A stretch of 64,000 bases of DNA. Origin: Burkholderia sp. PAMC 26561 (GTDB taxonomy: Bacteria > Pseudomonadota > Gammaproteobacteria > Burkholderiales > Burkholderiaceae). A program made the translations under genes and the position numbers. How positions within the stretch are numbered: position 1 is the stretch's first letter; every line of letters starts with the position of its first letter. The stretch lies in assembly GCF_001557535.2 (NCBI RefSeq), contig NZ_CP014306.1, positions 2,294,001 through 2,358,000 on the forward strand, read 5' to 3'. Positions 26,826-36,267 of this stretch are shown piece after piece. The notes beneath the pieces were generated by a model. The model saw only the letters and a program-made list of their open reading frames with translations, was not told where the DNA came from and did no database searches.

Positions 26826-29225
26826 TCATTCCACCGCATTCGATGGCGCTTCGCCAAACGGAAGCGCGACGACATCGGATACGAGGCCTAAACCGCACAC
26901 TCCGAACCGGTCGAGCAAGGCCTGTACGCCTTCAGCGGGCACCGCCCGAGAGAAGAGAAAACCCTGCGCTTCAATCGGCCCGAGTCGCGACAGCCAGGTG
27001 ATCTGCTCTTCGGTCTCGGTGCCTTCTACAACCACGGTCAGTCCGAGCGAGCGCGCCAGATTCACGATTGCTGAAACCATCACGCAGACGCTGCGGTCAT
27101 GCGGAATGGCCTGGATAAACGACCGGTCGACCTTGAGGGTATCGACAGCAAAACGGTTGAGGTACGACAGCGACGAATATCCCGTGCCGAAATCATCCAG
27201 CGCGATCCGCACGCCGAGCCGCTTCAACGCCGCGATCTTTTCCGCGACGATATCCGGAAACTCCATCATCACGGTTTCGGTGATCTCGAGTTCGAGTTTG
27301 CCCGGCGCAATACCGCTGTCCCGTATGGCCGCCGCGACCGTTTCGAGCAGATCGCCGCGCCAGAATTGCACCGCCGAGATATTCACCGCGAGCGACAGGC
27401 CGTCATACCCTTGTGTCTGCCAGATGGCCAGTTGCCGGCACGCGGTATGAATCACGAAGTCCCCGATAGGCACGATCAAGCCCGTGCTTTCCGCGACCGG
27501 GATGAATTCGTTTGCGGGAATCAGGCCGTGCTGCGGATGGTTCCATCGGGCGAGCGCTTCGAAACCGGTGATGCATCGGCGAGTGAGGTCGATCTTCGGC
27601 TGGTACGCGAGGAACAACTGGTTCTGCGCGAGCGCGACGCGCAGTTGCTGTTCCCACTTCATCAAATGGTCGGCGCGATGCGACAACTGCGGCGAGTAAA
27701 ACTGATAGCAGTTCTTGCCCGCGTCCTTCGCGCTGTACATGGCGAGATCGGCCTTCTTCAGCAAGTCGATTTCGCTTTCGCTCGCTACCGAATACAACGC
27801 AATGCCGACGCTCGCATGCAGCACGAAGGCGCTGCCGCGGACGTCGAAGGGCGTGGCGAACATATGCGAGACCGCTTCGGCCATCTCGACCGCCTGCCGC
27901 TCGACATCGGCGCCCTTGACGACGACCACGAATTCATCGCCGCCAATGCGCGACAGCGTGCCATGGTCGCCGACGGTTTCCGCGAGCCGCGATGCGGTCA
28001 TCTGCAGGACGATGTCGCCGGCGTTGTGACCGAGCGTATCGTTCACGGTCTTGAAGTTGTCGAGGTCGATAAACAGCAGCGCCAGACGACCCACGTTCTC
28101 GGGTTTGACCACGTCGTGCCTGAGCGTCTGCAGCGTGGAATAGCGGTTACGCAATCCGGTCAGCAAATCGTATTCGACCAGATGCGTCATCTCGCGCTCG
28201 CGTCCGAGCAACTTGCCGATTAGACCTGTCGCCACTGCGAAAAAACCGAGCATGGCGAGCGAGATGAACGTCGCCATCAGCAGATAGACGCGGCGCGTGT
28301 GATTGAAATCGACGAACTCCTCAGCCTGCGACAGCCCGACCAGCACGCCGAGCGGATAGCCATCGATATGCCGGTACGAAACAATGCGCGTGACGTTATC
28401 AATGGGATCGACGTAGATGCCCGACGCGTGCTCGGACGTCGGATACACGCCGCTTGCCGTGAAGACGCTCGCCGTGTCGCTGCCCGGCTCGCCCATCTGC
28501 ATCATGCGGCCGTTGGCCTTCGATGTGACCGAACCCGCGCCGGTACTGCGTGCCAGCACGGAGCCGTTATCCGAGATCACGGCAACGACGCCTTCGCGGC
28601 CGATGGACGCAACGTTGTAGAAATCGCTCGTGAAGTAGCTGGGGTTCTCTGAAACGACCACCACGCCCGCGAACGACCCATCTGGATGATTCAGGCGCCG
28701 TGTGATCTGCAGCGTCCATTGTCGCGAGACCCGGCCAAGCACCGGCTTGCTGATAAACAGCAAGTCATCGTTCGATAACGCGTGAACCCGGAAATGCTCG
28801 CGGTCCGAGAGATCGAGAGGCTTGGGATTCGATTCAGCGGTGGTAGCGGTGAGGATGCCGTGTTCGTTGATCAGAGACACTTGCACCAGCGTGTCGCTTT
28901 GCACCACGCCTTTTTCCACCGTGCTCGCCAGGTTGAACTGGCCGGGTGTTTTCTCGAACTCGTATTTGACGAAACGCGTAATCTGGTCGACCTGGTGGAT
29001 CGCCTTGATTGTGTGCTGTTCGAGCGCGGAAGAAAGAATGGCAGCCGATGCCATGGACGCGTGCGTCGCCGCCTCGCGCTCCACCGAAAGACGCGCGAAG
29101 ATGACCGTCCAGAGCAGCACGAGCACGAGCGCCCCCAGCGCGGGAATGGCGAACAATGCGCGACTCCTGCGCGGAAAGTCCGCGTGTTTCATATCCCGTG
29201 GCGCTTTGGGCCGTGATCGATTCAT
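26826..29225 (-). CDS. Membrane GGDEF-EAL protein with periplasmic sensor
   Basis: The 799-residue protein couples a sensor to both c-di-GMP enzyme domains. Helix 1 (about 25-46) and helix 2 (about 310-330) flank a periplasmic dCache-like sensor. GGDEF follows (RIGGDEFVVVV, about 425) and then EAL (FEALARWNHP, about 553). EAL metal and substrate residues appear complete (ELEITET, ALDDFGTGYSS, LKVDRSF, VVEGTETEEQ), so phosphodiesterase activity is likely. No RxxD I-site precedes GGDEF. ATG 29225 was chosen; an ATG 11 codons later is an alternative. Confidence 0.92.
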   Translation of the reverse strand: MNRSRPKAPRDMKHADFPRRSRALFAIPALGALVLVLLWTVIFARLSVEREAATHASMASAAILSSALEQHTIKAIHQVDQITRFVKYEFEKTPGQFNLASTVEKGVVQSDTLVQVSLINEHGILTATTAESNPKPLDLSDREHFRVHALSNDDLLFISKPVLGRVSRQWTLQITRRLNHPDGSFAGVVVVSENPSYFTSDFYNVASIGREGVVAVISDNGSVLARSTGAGSVTSKANGRMMQMGEPGSDTASVFTASGVYPTSEHASGIYVDPIDNVTRIVSYRHIDGYPLGVLVGLSQAEEFVDFNHTRRVYLLMATFISLAMLGFFAVATGLIGKLLGREREMTHLVEYDLLTGLRNRYSTLQTLRHDVVKPENVGRLALLFIDLDNFKTVNDTLGHNAGDIVLQMTASRLAETVGDHGTLSRIGGDEFVVVVKGADVERQAVEMAEAVSHMFATPFDVRGSAFVLHASVGIALYSVASESEIDLLKKADLAMYSAKDAGKNCYQFYSPQLSHRADHLMKWEQQLRVALAQNQLFLAYQPKIDLTRRCITGFEALARWNHPQHGLIPANEFIPVAESTGLIVPIGDFVIHTACRQLAIWQTQGYDGLSLAVNISAVQFWRGDLLETVAAAIRDSGIAPGKLELEITETVMMEFPDIVAEKIAALKRLGVRIALDDFGTGYSSLSYLNRFAVDTLKVDRSFIQAIPHDRSVCVMVSAIVNLARSLGLTVVVEGTETEEQITWLSRLGPIEAQGFLFSRAVPAEGVQALLDRFGVCGLGLVSDVVALPFGEAPSNAVE

Positions 29226-29472
29226 GGGTTCGGTCAGTTCAAGGACCCGGTGACGTGGTAGCGGGCGGGTGGTCCGGATCACAGGTCCGGCGGTGCGATG
29301 CTGACTCGATCCGGTTCGTAAGTCATTCAAACTGGATGCGTTTTTCGGAATCGTTCGCGAGTTTGCGCAAAATTGCCTTTAGCACGTCTTGCATTTCTTA
29401 CAGTTGATTTATTGGACACGAATACTTAAATCTTGCGACCCATCAACGACAAGCCCCGACGCCGACAGGTCA

Positions 29473-29522
29473 GATATTACCAATGACGACCGGTTTAGAT
29501 ATTACTGAAGGCGACCCGTTTA
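29473..29522. repeat. Tandem 25-bp direct repeat, possible operator
   Basis: Two abutting copies, 29473-29497 and 29498-29522, each begin GATATTAC and end GTTTA, with GAC between; 20 of 25 positions agree. They lie about 250 bases upstream of the GGDEF-EAL start codon. A regulatory site is possible but not shown. Confidence 0.5.
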
Positions 29523-29697
29523 AGGAAGCTCATGGGCGCAATGAGGCATCGAGGTATACGCGGAGGGCCTGAAACGCATGGCTGGCGCGGCTCCGCGGTC
29601 TGAAACGCTGTTTCGCAGATGCAGTTTATCGATATAAAGAACATCTGGATTTAAGATCCCGATGCCGGGCGGCACCGGGGAAACAATCAAGTGCAAT

Positions 29698-29718
29698 AAA
29701 CCGGCGTTCGAAAACGCC
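29698..29718 (-). terminator. Terminator of the aminotransferase-RidA operon
   Basis: On the minus strand a 6-bp stem (GGCGTT / AACGCC, 29703-29718) with a 4-base loop is followed by GGTTTATT, 24 bases past the RidA stop. Confidence 0.6.
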
Positions 29719-29741
29719 TTTAAGGTTTAATTCTCGACAGT

Positions 29742-30206
29742 TCAGGCGACTTCGGCGATCAATTCAATCTCGACACACGCGCCGAGCGGAATTTGCGCCA
29801 CGCCGAAAGCGGAGCGGGCGTGCTTGCCGCGCTCGCCGAAGACATCGGCGATCAATTCGGATGCGCCATTCGTCACCAGGTGCTGTTCGGTGAATTCGAA
29901 AGTGGAATTCACGAGGCTCATCACCTTCACGATTCGCGTGACCTTGTTCAGGTCGCCCACATGTGCGTGCAGCGTGGCAATCAGATCAATGGCAATTGAA
30001 CGCGCCGCGGTCTGGCCTTCGGCGGTCGTGAGCGTGGCGCCCAGCTTGCCCGCCCACACCTTGCCGTCTTTCTTCGCGATATGGCCGGAGAGGTACACCG
30101 TGTTGCCACTTTGCGCGCTCATCACGTAGGCCGCGGCGGGGGCGCCGGCGGTCGGCAATTCAATACCGAGTTCTTTCAGCTTGTCATACACGTTGAGTTG
30201 GGCCAT
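29742..30206 (-). CDS. RidA (YjgF/YER057c/UK114) family protein
   Basis: This 154-residue cytoplasmic protein belongs to the Rid family, whose canonical members hydrolyse reactive enamine/imine intermediates of PLP enzymes. Visible marks are GNTVYLSGHIAKKDG, AAARSIAIDLIATLHAHVGD-type helix 1 (QTAARSIAIDLIATLHAHVG), and the C-terminal RSAFGVAQIPLGACVEIE with Arg before the last strand. It lies 30 bases downstream of a PLP-dependent aminotransferase gene in the same direction, which suggests it cleans up that enzyme's products. Confidence 0.9.
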   Translation of the reverse strand: MAQLNVYDKLKELGIELPTAGAPAAAYVMSAQSGNTVYLSGHIAKKDGKVWAGKLGATLTTAEGQTAARSIAIDLIATLHAHVGDLNKVTRIVKVMSLVNSTFEFTEQHLVTNGASELIADVFGERGKHARSAFGVAQIPLGACVEIELIAEVA

Positions 30207-30236
30207 GCGAAATCCCTTTGAAATGAATGATGAAAT

Positions 30237-31433
30237 TCAGACCTGCGCGCGGATCAGCGCGCCGAGCTTTGCAATGCCTTCGTCGATCACGGCCGGGGGC
30301 ACCGTCACGAACGACAGGCGCAGCGTGTTGTGCTCGGCTTCGTTCGCGAAGAATGGTCCGCCTGGAACGAACGCCACGTGCCGTGCAATGGACTGCTCGA
30401 GCAGTTTCATTGTATCGATGTGCTGGGGCAGCTTCACCCACACGAACATCCCGCCTTCCGGCCGGTTCCATTCCACGCCCGCCGGCATGTGTTTTTCAAG
30501 CGATGCCAGCATGGCCGCGCATTGATCGCGATACAGCGCGCGGATCTTCGGGATATGCGTTTCGAGAAACCCGTCCTTCACGACCTCATGCACGATGCGC
30601 TGCGTGAGGCTCGGCGTATGCAGGTCAGTCGCCTGCTTGGCCTGCACGAGTTTGAAGTGCAGTTCCTCGGGCGCGATGATGTAACCCACGCGCATGCCCG
30701 GCGACAACACCTTCGAAAACGACCCCAGATGCACGATGTGATCCGGCGCCATGGAGAGCATGGTCGGCAGCGGCGCGCCGGCATAGTCGAGCGCGCCATA
30801 CGGATCGTCCTCGATCACAGGGAACCCGGCACGTTGCGCGAACGCGGCGAGCGCCGTGCGGCGTTCGAGCGAAAGACGACGGCCTGTCGGGTTCTGGAAA
30901 TTGGGCTGCGCATACAAGAGACGCGCGCCTGCTGTCAGCGTGCTAGTCAGCGCTTCGGGGATCAGTCCGTGTTCATCGGTTGGGACCTGAACGTAATTTG
31001 GTTCGTACATTGAAAACGATTGCAGCGCGCCGAGATAAGTCGGTGTTTCGACCAGCACGCGGCTCGCCGGATCGATCAGCACCTTGCCGAGCAGATCGAG
31101 CGCCTGCTGCGAGCCGGTGGTGATCAGCACTTGCGACGCACGCACCGACGCGCCGTTCACCGAATACCGTTGCGCAACCCATTCGCGCAACGGCAGGTAG
31201 CCCTCGGTCGCGCTGTATTGCAGCGCGGCGGCGGGGCTGTCGCGCAGGATGCGATCGCACGCCACGCGCATTTCCTCGACCGGAAAAGTCGCCGGCGACG
31301 GCAGTCCGCCCGCGAACGAAATGACCTCGGGCCGCTCGGTGACCTTCAGGATTTCACGAATCGCCGAACTGGTGAGCTTTCTCGCGCGTTCGGAAAGTTG
31401 CCACGGCTGGGCTTGAAGGTCGGCTTGATTCAT
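30237..31433 (-). CDS. PLP-dependent aminotransferase, class I/II (LysN/2-aminoadipate type)
   Basis: The 398-residue fold-type I enzyme starts MNQADLQAQPWQLSERARKL and has FAGGLPSPATFPVEEM, the N-terminal signature of the LysN/Aro8-like group. The PLP-binding Lys lies in SFSKVLSPGMRVGYI. Other PLP contacts are TTGSQQALDLLGK, QNPTGRRLSLERR and EDDPYGALDY. The amino-donor is unknown; 2-aminoadipate, aromatic or branched amino acids are usual in the group. The RidA gene follows 30 bases on, and the pair forms an operon. Confidence 0.9.
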   Translation of the reverse strand: MNQADLQAQPWQLSERARKLTSSAIREILKVTERPEVISFAGGLPSPATFPVEEMRVACDRILRDSPAAALQYSATEGYLPLREWVAQRYSVNGASVRASQVLITTGSQQALDLLGKVLIDPASRVLVETPTYLGALQSFSMYEPNYVQVPTDEHGLIPEALTSTLTAGARLLYAQPNFQNPTGRRLSLERRTALAAFAQRAGFPVIEDDPYGALDYAGAPLPTMLSMAPDHIVHLGSFSKVLSPGMRVGYIIAPEELHFKLVQAKQATDLHTPSLTQRIVHEVVKDGFLETHIPKIRALYRDQCAAMLASLEKHMPAGVEWNRPEGGMFVWVKLPQHIDTMKLLEQSIARHVAFVPGGPFFANEAEHNTLRLSFVTVPPAVIDEGIAKLGALIRAQV

Positions 31434-31519
31434 GGGGTCCTCGGTCGGTCTTGGTGGGCGGTACGGGTGTGGGTGCAATGGGTGCGGCGCACGCTTATTA
31501 TCGCGCCGCTTACAAGTAT

Positions 31520-32410
31520 TTAGCGCTCGTCCTGCTGTCCGTCGTCTTGTTGCACGGCTTCGTCGGGCGACGAATCGGCGGCAGTTTCGGCAAGATCGGC
31601 TGTTTCGGTTACGTCTTCTGGCTTCCTGCTTTTCGCGCGCTTGCGGGCGGGTTTTGCCGCGGCAAGTTCGGCTTGCCGCGCTGCCTGCGCTGCGGCTTCG
31701 ATTGTTTCGGACGTTTCCCCCATCGTGACGATGGACCCGTCCGGCAACTCGAATTGCGCGACCAGGACCGGCGCGCCTTCGGTCACTTCGACGTTCATCA
31801 GGTGCGATGCGCCGAGCCACGCCATCTGCTCCAGGAGCACATGCGCGCGCGGATGAAACCCTGTAAGCGATTTAAGCGCAATGCCCGTTTCCGGCAACGA
31901 CGCACCCGGATGCCGCGTGGTGTCCCACTGAATCAGCGAGGGCAGGACTCCATCGCCGGAACCTTGCCAGGCCGGGAACGAGCCGTCGTCGGGAACGGTC
32001 AGGTTCCAGCTATTCGCGCCGCGCGACATGGCGACGACCGACGCAATGCGCTCCGGGTATTGCGCCTGCCAGCGCGTCAGCACCTTCGGACGCTCGACGC
32101 GTGCAACCCAGTGCACGAGTTGCGGCCCTGTTTCGAGCCGCTTGAGAAACGCGGGGTCGTCGAGTGCGAAGAGACGCGGACGCAGAAGCGAACGCGAGGA
32201 ATCCGTCACGGCCGCAGCCGGATCGATAGCGATGACTTCCAGATAAGCGCCGCCCCAGAGATTCAACAGGCGGTTGTGCGTGCGCATCAGCGGATGGGCG
32301 CCACCCTCGCTCGTCTGCACGCCCAGCTTCGCGGCGACAAAACTTGCGCCTTCTTCAAGCGTTCGGGCGGCGATGACAAGATGATCGAGTTGCAGCGGCG
32401 GAGCGGTCAT
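31520..32410 (-). CDS. Glyoxalase-like (VOC) protein with Lys/Asp-rich tail
   Basis: The 296-residue protein opens LQLDHLVIAARTLEEGASFV, the VOC/glyoxalase-like pattern (PF13468 type), with one metal-binding-like His and later LNLWGGAYLEVIAIDP. The domain ends near residue 225. A low-complexity tail follows: Ala-rich, then KPARKRAKSRKPEDV, then acidic and ending QDDGQQDER. The enzyme activity is unknown. It faces away from the MocR regulator, sharing its upstream region. Confidence 0.82.
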   Translation of the reverse strand: MTAPPLQLDHLVIAARTLEEGASFVAAKLGVQTSEGGAHPLMRTHNRLLNLWGGAYLEVIAIDPAAAVTDSSRSLLRPRLFALDDPAFLKRLETGPQLVHWVARVERPKVLTRWQAQYPERIASVVAMSRGANSWNLTVPDDGSFPAWQGSGDGVLPSLIQWDTTRHPGASLPETGIALKSLTGFHPRAHVLLEQMAWLGASHLMNVEVTEGAPVLVAQFELPDGSIVTMGETSETIEAAAQAARQAELAAAKPARKRAKSRKPEDVTETADLAETAADSSPDEAVQQDDGQQDER

Positions 32411-32613
32411 GGAGCACGGACTACGTAAATACGACGTGAATGAGTTGCATGGAAAAACCATGGCCAAGCTCGCCAGCATACCTGTTTCGCCTCGTTGCGC
32501 AGTCGCATCGGCCATTCGGCCGAGCACTCGACACTCGCTGCACGGCTGCAAAAGTGGCCAGATTAGCATCGGCGCGATCTCAAAATGTAGCGGGTGGGAC
32601 CGTAACAGTAACG

Positions 32614-32646
32614 GTACAATCAAGCCGATACCTCTCAGTACAGTCA
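32614..32646 (+). promoter_or_regulatory. Direct repeats upstream of MocR gene
   Basis: GTACAATCA (32614-32622) and GTACAGTCA (32638-32646) are direct repeats with a 24-base start-to-start distance, 30 bases or more before the MocR start. MocR/PdxR regulators typically bind direct repeats next to their own gene. The first copy contains TACAAT, which resembles a -10 box. Confidence 0.42.
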
Positions 32647-32675
32647 CCGCACGCAATCACTCGATGGAGCCCGGC

Positions 32676-34118
32676 ATGTCCGTCCCGCTCGACCAGATTC
32701 CGGCGCCGCACGGCGCGCCACAGCTCACGCTCGTCGACCAGCTGGTCCAGTGGGGGCGGCGTCGTATCGATGAAAGAGTGTTTCGCCCGGGCATGCGCAT
32801 GCCGTCGATCCGCAAACTCGCCGTCGACAAGGGCGTGTCGCGCTTTACCGTGGTCGAGGCGTACGAGCGGCTGGTCGCGCACGGTTATCTCGATTCACGG
32901 CGCGGCTCCGGTTTTTTCGTGCGCGACCGCAGCGGATCGAACGATGCCCACGTCCATCCCCAATCGGCCAGTGAGCCGCAGCCGGTCCCGAGCACCATCG
33001 ACGTGGTCTGGCTGCTGCGCAACATGCTGCATACGTCGAGTCCGGCGAAGGGGCCGGGCATCGGCTATTTGCCGTCGAGCTGGCTGAATGGCGAATTGCT
33101 GACCGGCGCGCTGCGTTCGATAAGCCGGCAAAGCGGCGGCCAGATGCTCGGTTTCGGCACGCCGCAAGGGTTTTTGCCGCTGCGCCAGCAATTGCAGACG
33201 CGGCTTGAAGAACTGGAAATCGGGGCATCGACGCAGCAAATCGTGATGGTGTCGGGCGTGACGCAAGCCATCGACCTGATTGCGCGCGTGTTCGTCAAAC
33301 CGGGCGACACGGTGATCGTGGGCGACCCCGCGTGGTTCCAGATGTTCGGCCGCTTCGTGGCGCAGGGCGCGCGGCTCGTCGGCATGCCGTACACGCCCGA
33401 CGGCCCAGATCTCGACGCCCTCGAAAACCTCGTGCAGACGTGGCGCCCGAAGATGCTCGTGATCAATTCGGTTCTGCAGAATCCCACGGGAACATCGCTT
33501 ACGGCCGCGCAGGCTTTCCGGATTCTCCAGCTCGCGCAGACCTATGATTTCATTGTCGTGGAAGACGATATTTACGGCGACCTCTGCCCGACCAACTTCG
33601 CGGCCACGCGCCTCGCAAGCCTCGATCAGCTCAAGCGCGTGATCTTCCTCAACAGCTTTTCGAAGACGCTCGCGCCGAACTTGCGGGTGGGGTACATCGC
33701 GTGCGCGCCGGAGGTGGCGAATGCGATTGCCGACCAGAAGATGCTCGTTGGCATGACCAGTCCCGAACTCAATGAGCGCGTGCTGTACAAGGTGCTCACC
33801 GATGGCCACTACCGCCGCCACGTCGAACGCCTGCGCGTGAAACTCGACGGCGTGCGCGAGAAGACCGTACGCATGTTCGAAAAAGTGGGCTACAAGCCGT
33901 ATCTCGTCCCGGCGGCGGGCATGTTTTTATGGGCCGATACCGGCGTGGATTCGGAAGCGCTTGCGGCCTTCGGGCACGAGGCCGGTTTCCTGCTGACGCC
34001 GGGCAGCCTCTTTTCGCCGCATCAACTGCCGAGCACCTGGATGCGCTTTAACATTGCAAATTGCGGCGATCCGGGATTGCCCGCAGTGCTCACCGAGTAT
34101 GCGGACCGCATGGGTTAG
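32676..34118 (+). CDS. MocR/PdxR-type transcriptional regulator
   Basis: This 480-residue regulator fuses a GntR winged helix (about 20-85: RPGMRMPSIRKLAVDKGVSR, FTVVEAYERLVAHGYLDSR) to a fold-type I aminotransferase-like domain (about 115-475). The PLP Lys is kept in NSFSKTLAPNLRVGYI, and EDDIYGDLCP and QNPTGTSL are also kept, so PLP binding is likely. MocR proteins sense PLP or amino compounds and usually control a neighbouring gene. ATG 32676 has GGAG 6 bases before it; ATG 32664 is an alternative. Confidence 0.9.
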   Translation: MSVPLDQIPAPHGAPQLTLVDQLVQWGRRRIDERVFRPGMRMPSIRKLAVDKGVSRFTVVEAYERLVAHGYLDSRRGSGFFVRDRSGSNDAHVHPQSASEPQPVPSTIDVVWLLRNMLHTSSPAKGPGIGYLPSSWLNGELLTGALRSISRQSGGQMLGFGTPQGFLPLRQQLQTRLEELEIGASTQQIVMVSGVTQAIDLIARVFVKPGDTVIVGDPAWFQMFGRFVAQGARLVGMPYTPDGPDLDALENLVQTWRPKMLVINSVLQNPTGTSLTAAQAFRILQLAQTYDFIVVEDDIYGDLCPTNFAATRLASLDQLKRVIFLNSFSKTLAPNLRVGYIACAPEVANAIADQKMLVGMTSPELNERVLYKVLTDGHYRRHVERLRVKLDGVREKTVRMFEKVGYKPYLVPAAGMFLWADTGVDSEALAAFGHEAGFLLTPGSLFSPHQLPSTWMRFNIANCGDPGLPAVLTEYADRMG

Positions 34119-34122
34119 GGCG

Positions 34123-34144
34123 GCGCGCTCCTTCGCGCGCTTTC
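34123..34144 (+). terminator. Probable terminator after MocR gene
   Basis: GCGCGC (34123-34128) pairs with GCGCGC (34135-34140) around a 6-base loop, followed by TTTC. The T run is short. Confidence 0.45.
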
Positions 34145-34272
34145 GAAAAAACCCCTTGAAATTCTCACAGCCGACCTCATGTGTCGCAGGATTCGCGCGA
34201 TGCTTTTGCTCGGTTTTGCTGCATCGCGCTGCCGCTAAAACCCGTCAACACTAGACAAACGAGGAACCGACC

Positions 34273-36177
34273 ATGGCACAAGAAACCATGAGCTTTCAGG
34301 CAGAAGTGAAGCAGCTTCTGCATCTGATGATCCATTCGCTTTACAGCAACAAGGAGATTTTCCTGCGCGAGCTGATTTCGAACGCATCGGACGCGGCGGA
34401 CAAGCTGCGTTTCGAGGGCATCGAAAACGGCGCCTTGTATGAGAACGATCCGGATCTGCGCATCCGCATCTCGTACGACAAGGCGGCGCGGACCATCACC
34501 ATCGACGATAACGGCATCGGCATGAGCCGCGACGAAGCGATCGCGAACCTCGGCACGATCGCGCGTTCGGGCACGAAGGAGTTTTTCTCGAAGCTCTCCG
34601 GCGATCAGCAGAAGGACGCCGCGCTTATCGGCCAGTTTGGTGTCGGCTTTTATTCGGGTTTCATTGTCGCGGACAAGATCACGGTCGAAACGCGTCGCGC
34701 CGGGTTGCCGGCCAGCGAAGGCGTGCGTTGGGAAAGCGCGGGCGAGGGCGATTTCGTGGTTGAACAGATCGAGCGTGCGCAACGCGGCTCGAGCATCACG
34801 CTGCATTTGCGTCCGGAAGAGGACGAATTCCTCTCCACGCACAAGCTGAAGTCGGTCATCCAGAAATATTCGGATCACGTCGCGCTGCCCATCCTGATGA
34901 AGAAGGAAGAATGGGATGCCGAGAAGTCCGAAATGGTTACGCAGGACGAAGACGAGACGGTGAACCAGGCGAGCGCGCTGTGGACCCGCGCGAAGAGCGA
35001 CGTCACCGACGAGCAATACAAGCTGTTCTATCAGCACATCTCGCACGATCATGACGAGCCGCTCGCGTGGACCCACAACCGCGTGGAAGGCCGCAGCGAA
35101 TACACGCAGTTGCTGTACGTGCCGAAGCACGCGCCGTTCGATATGTGGAATCGCGATCATAAAGGCGGCCTGAAGCTGTATGTGAAGCGCGTGTTCATCA
35201 TGGACGACGCGGAACAGCTCGTGCCGGCGTACTTGCGATTCGTGAAGGGCGTAGTCGATTCGGCGGATCTGCCACTGAACGTATCGCGTGAAATCCTGCA
35301 GGAAAGCCGCGACGTAAAAGCCATTCGCGAAGGCGTGACGAAGCGCGTTTTATCGATGCTGGAAGAAGTGGCATCGTCGTCCGCTGACGCCACCGATGAC
35401 GCCGGGAAAGCCAGGTACGCCACGTTCTGGAAAGAGTTCGGACAGGTGTTCAAGGAAGGTATCGGCGAGGATTACGGCAATCGCGAACGCATTGCCAAGC
35501 TGGTGCGCTTTGCATCGACGCATACGGATTCGTCGGAGCAGACAGTGGCGCTGGCCGACTATGTGTCGCGCATGAAGCCCGAGCAGACGAAGATTTATTA
35601 CGTCACCGCCGACACGTGGCAGGCCGCGAAGAACAGCCCGCACCTGGAAGTGTTCCGCAAGAAGGGCGTGGAAGTGTTGCTGCTGACGGACCGTGTCGAT
35701 GAATGGATGCTGTCGTTCCTCAATGAATTCGACGGCAAGCCGCTGCAGAGCGTGGCGCGCGGCGACCTGGATCTCGGCGCGCTGAACGATGAAGAAAAGC
35801 AGGCGCAGGAGAAGGTCGGCGAAGAAATGAAGCCGCTGGTGGAGAGCATGAAGGCTGCGCTGGAAGGCAAGGCGAAGGACGTGCGCCTGACGTTCCGCCT
35901 GACCGATTCGCCGACGTGCCTGGTTGCCGATGACGGCGATATGAGCGGCTACTTGCAACGTATGTTGAAGCAGGCCGGTCAGGCCGCGCCGCAGATGCAG
36001 CCGATCCTGGAAGTGAACCCGGAGCATCCGCTGGTGAAGAAGCTTCACGCCGATGACGCGAATTTCGGCGACTGGTGCCATCTGTTATTCGATCAGGCGA
36101 TGCTGGCCGAAGGTGGCACGCTGGAAGATCCGGCGAGTTTTGTGAAGCGGACTAACGCGTTGTTGCTGGCGCGATAA
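34273..36177 (+). CDS. htpG: Molecular chaperone HtpG (Hsp90)
   Basis: The 634-residue cytoplasmic chaperone has the GHKL ATP site: [20 protein letters not shown], then [31 protein letters not shown] and the lid [15 protein letters not shown]. The middle domain carries [16 protein letters not shown], which holds the catalytic Arg region. The C-terminal dimer domain follows. Length equals that of the family. No obvious sigma-32 promoter could be confirmed by eye. It is monocistronic, with a strong terminator 23 bases downstream. Confidence 0.97.
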   Translation: MAQETMSFQAEVKQLLHLMIHSLYSNKEIFLRELISNASDAADKLRFEGIENGALYENDPDLRIRISYDKAARTITIDDNGIGMSRDEAIANLGTIARSGTKEFFSKLSGDQQKDAALIGQFGVGFYSGFIVADKITVETRRAGLPASEGVRWESAGEGDFVVEQIERAQRGSSITLHLRPEEDEFLSTHKLKSVIQKYSDHVALPILMKKEEWDAEKSEMVTQDEDETVNQASALWTRAKSDVTDEQYKLFYQHISHDHDEPLAWTHNRVEGRSEYTQLLYVPKHAPFDMWNRDHKGGLKLYVKRVFIMDDAEQLVPAYLRFVKGVVDSADLPLNVSREILQESRDVKAIREGVTKRVLSMLEEVASSSADATDDAGKARYATFWKEFGQVFKEGIGEDYGNRERIAKLVRFASTHTDSSEQTVALADYVSRMKPEQTKIYYVTADTWQAAKNSPHLEVFRKKGVEVLLLTDRVDEWMLSFLNEFDGKPLQSVARGDLDLGALNDEEKQAQEKVGEEMKPLVESMKAALEGKAKDVRLTFRLTDSPTCLVADDGDMSGYLQRMLKQAGQAAPQMQPILEVNPEHPLVKKLHADDANFGDWCHLLFDQAMLAEGGTLEDPASFVKRTNALLLAR

Positions 36178-36199
36178 GTCAGCGAATATCTACCTGTGC

Positions 36200-36226
36200 A
36201 TGCGCCCCCCCGGGGCGCATTTTTTT
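36200..36226 (+). terminator. Rho-independent terminator of htpG
   Basis: ATGCGCCCC (36200-36208) pairs with GGGGCGCAT (36212-36220) around a short loop, followed by TTTTTT. Confidence 0.88.
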
Positions 36227-36267
36227 GCGTGTCCCACCAATCACGGGGATGGGGCAGGGCAGACGCA

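Larger units (their letters stand above)
29226..29741. other. Upstream region of the GGDEF-EAL gene
   Basis: This 516-bp gap lies between two minus-strand genes. It holds the terminator of the RidA gene (29698-29718) and a tandem 25-bp imperfect direct repeat (29473-29522). I find no gene in it. Confidence 0.6.
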
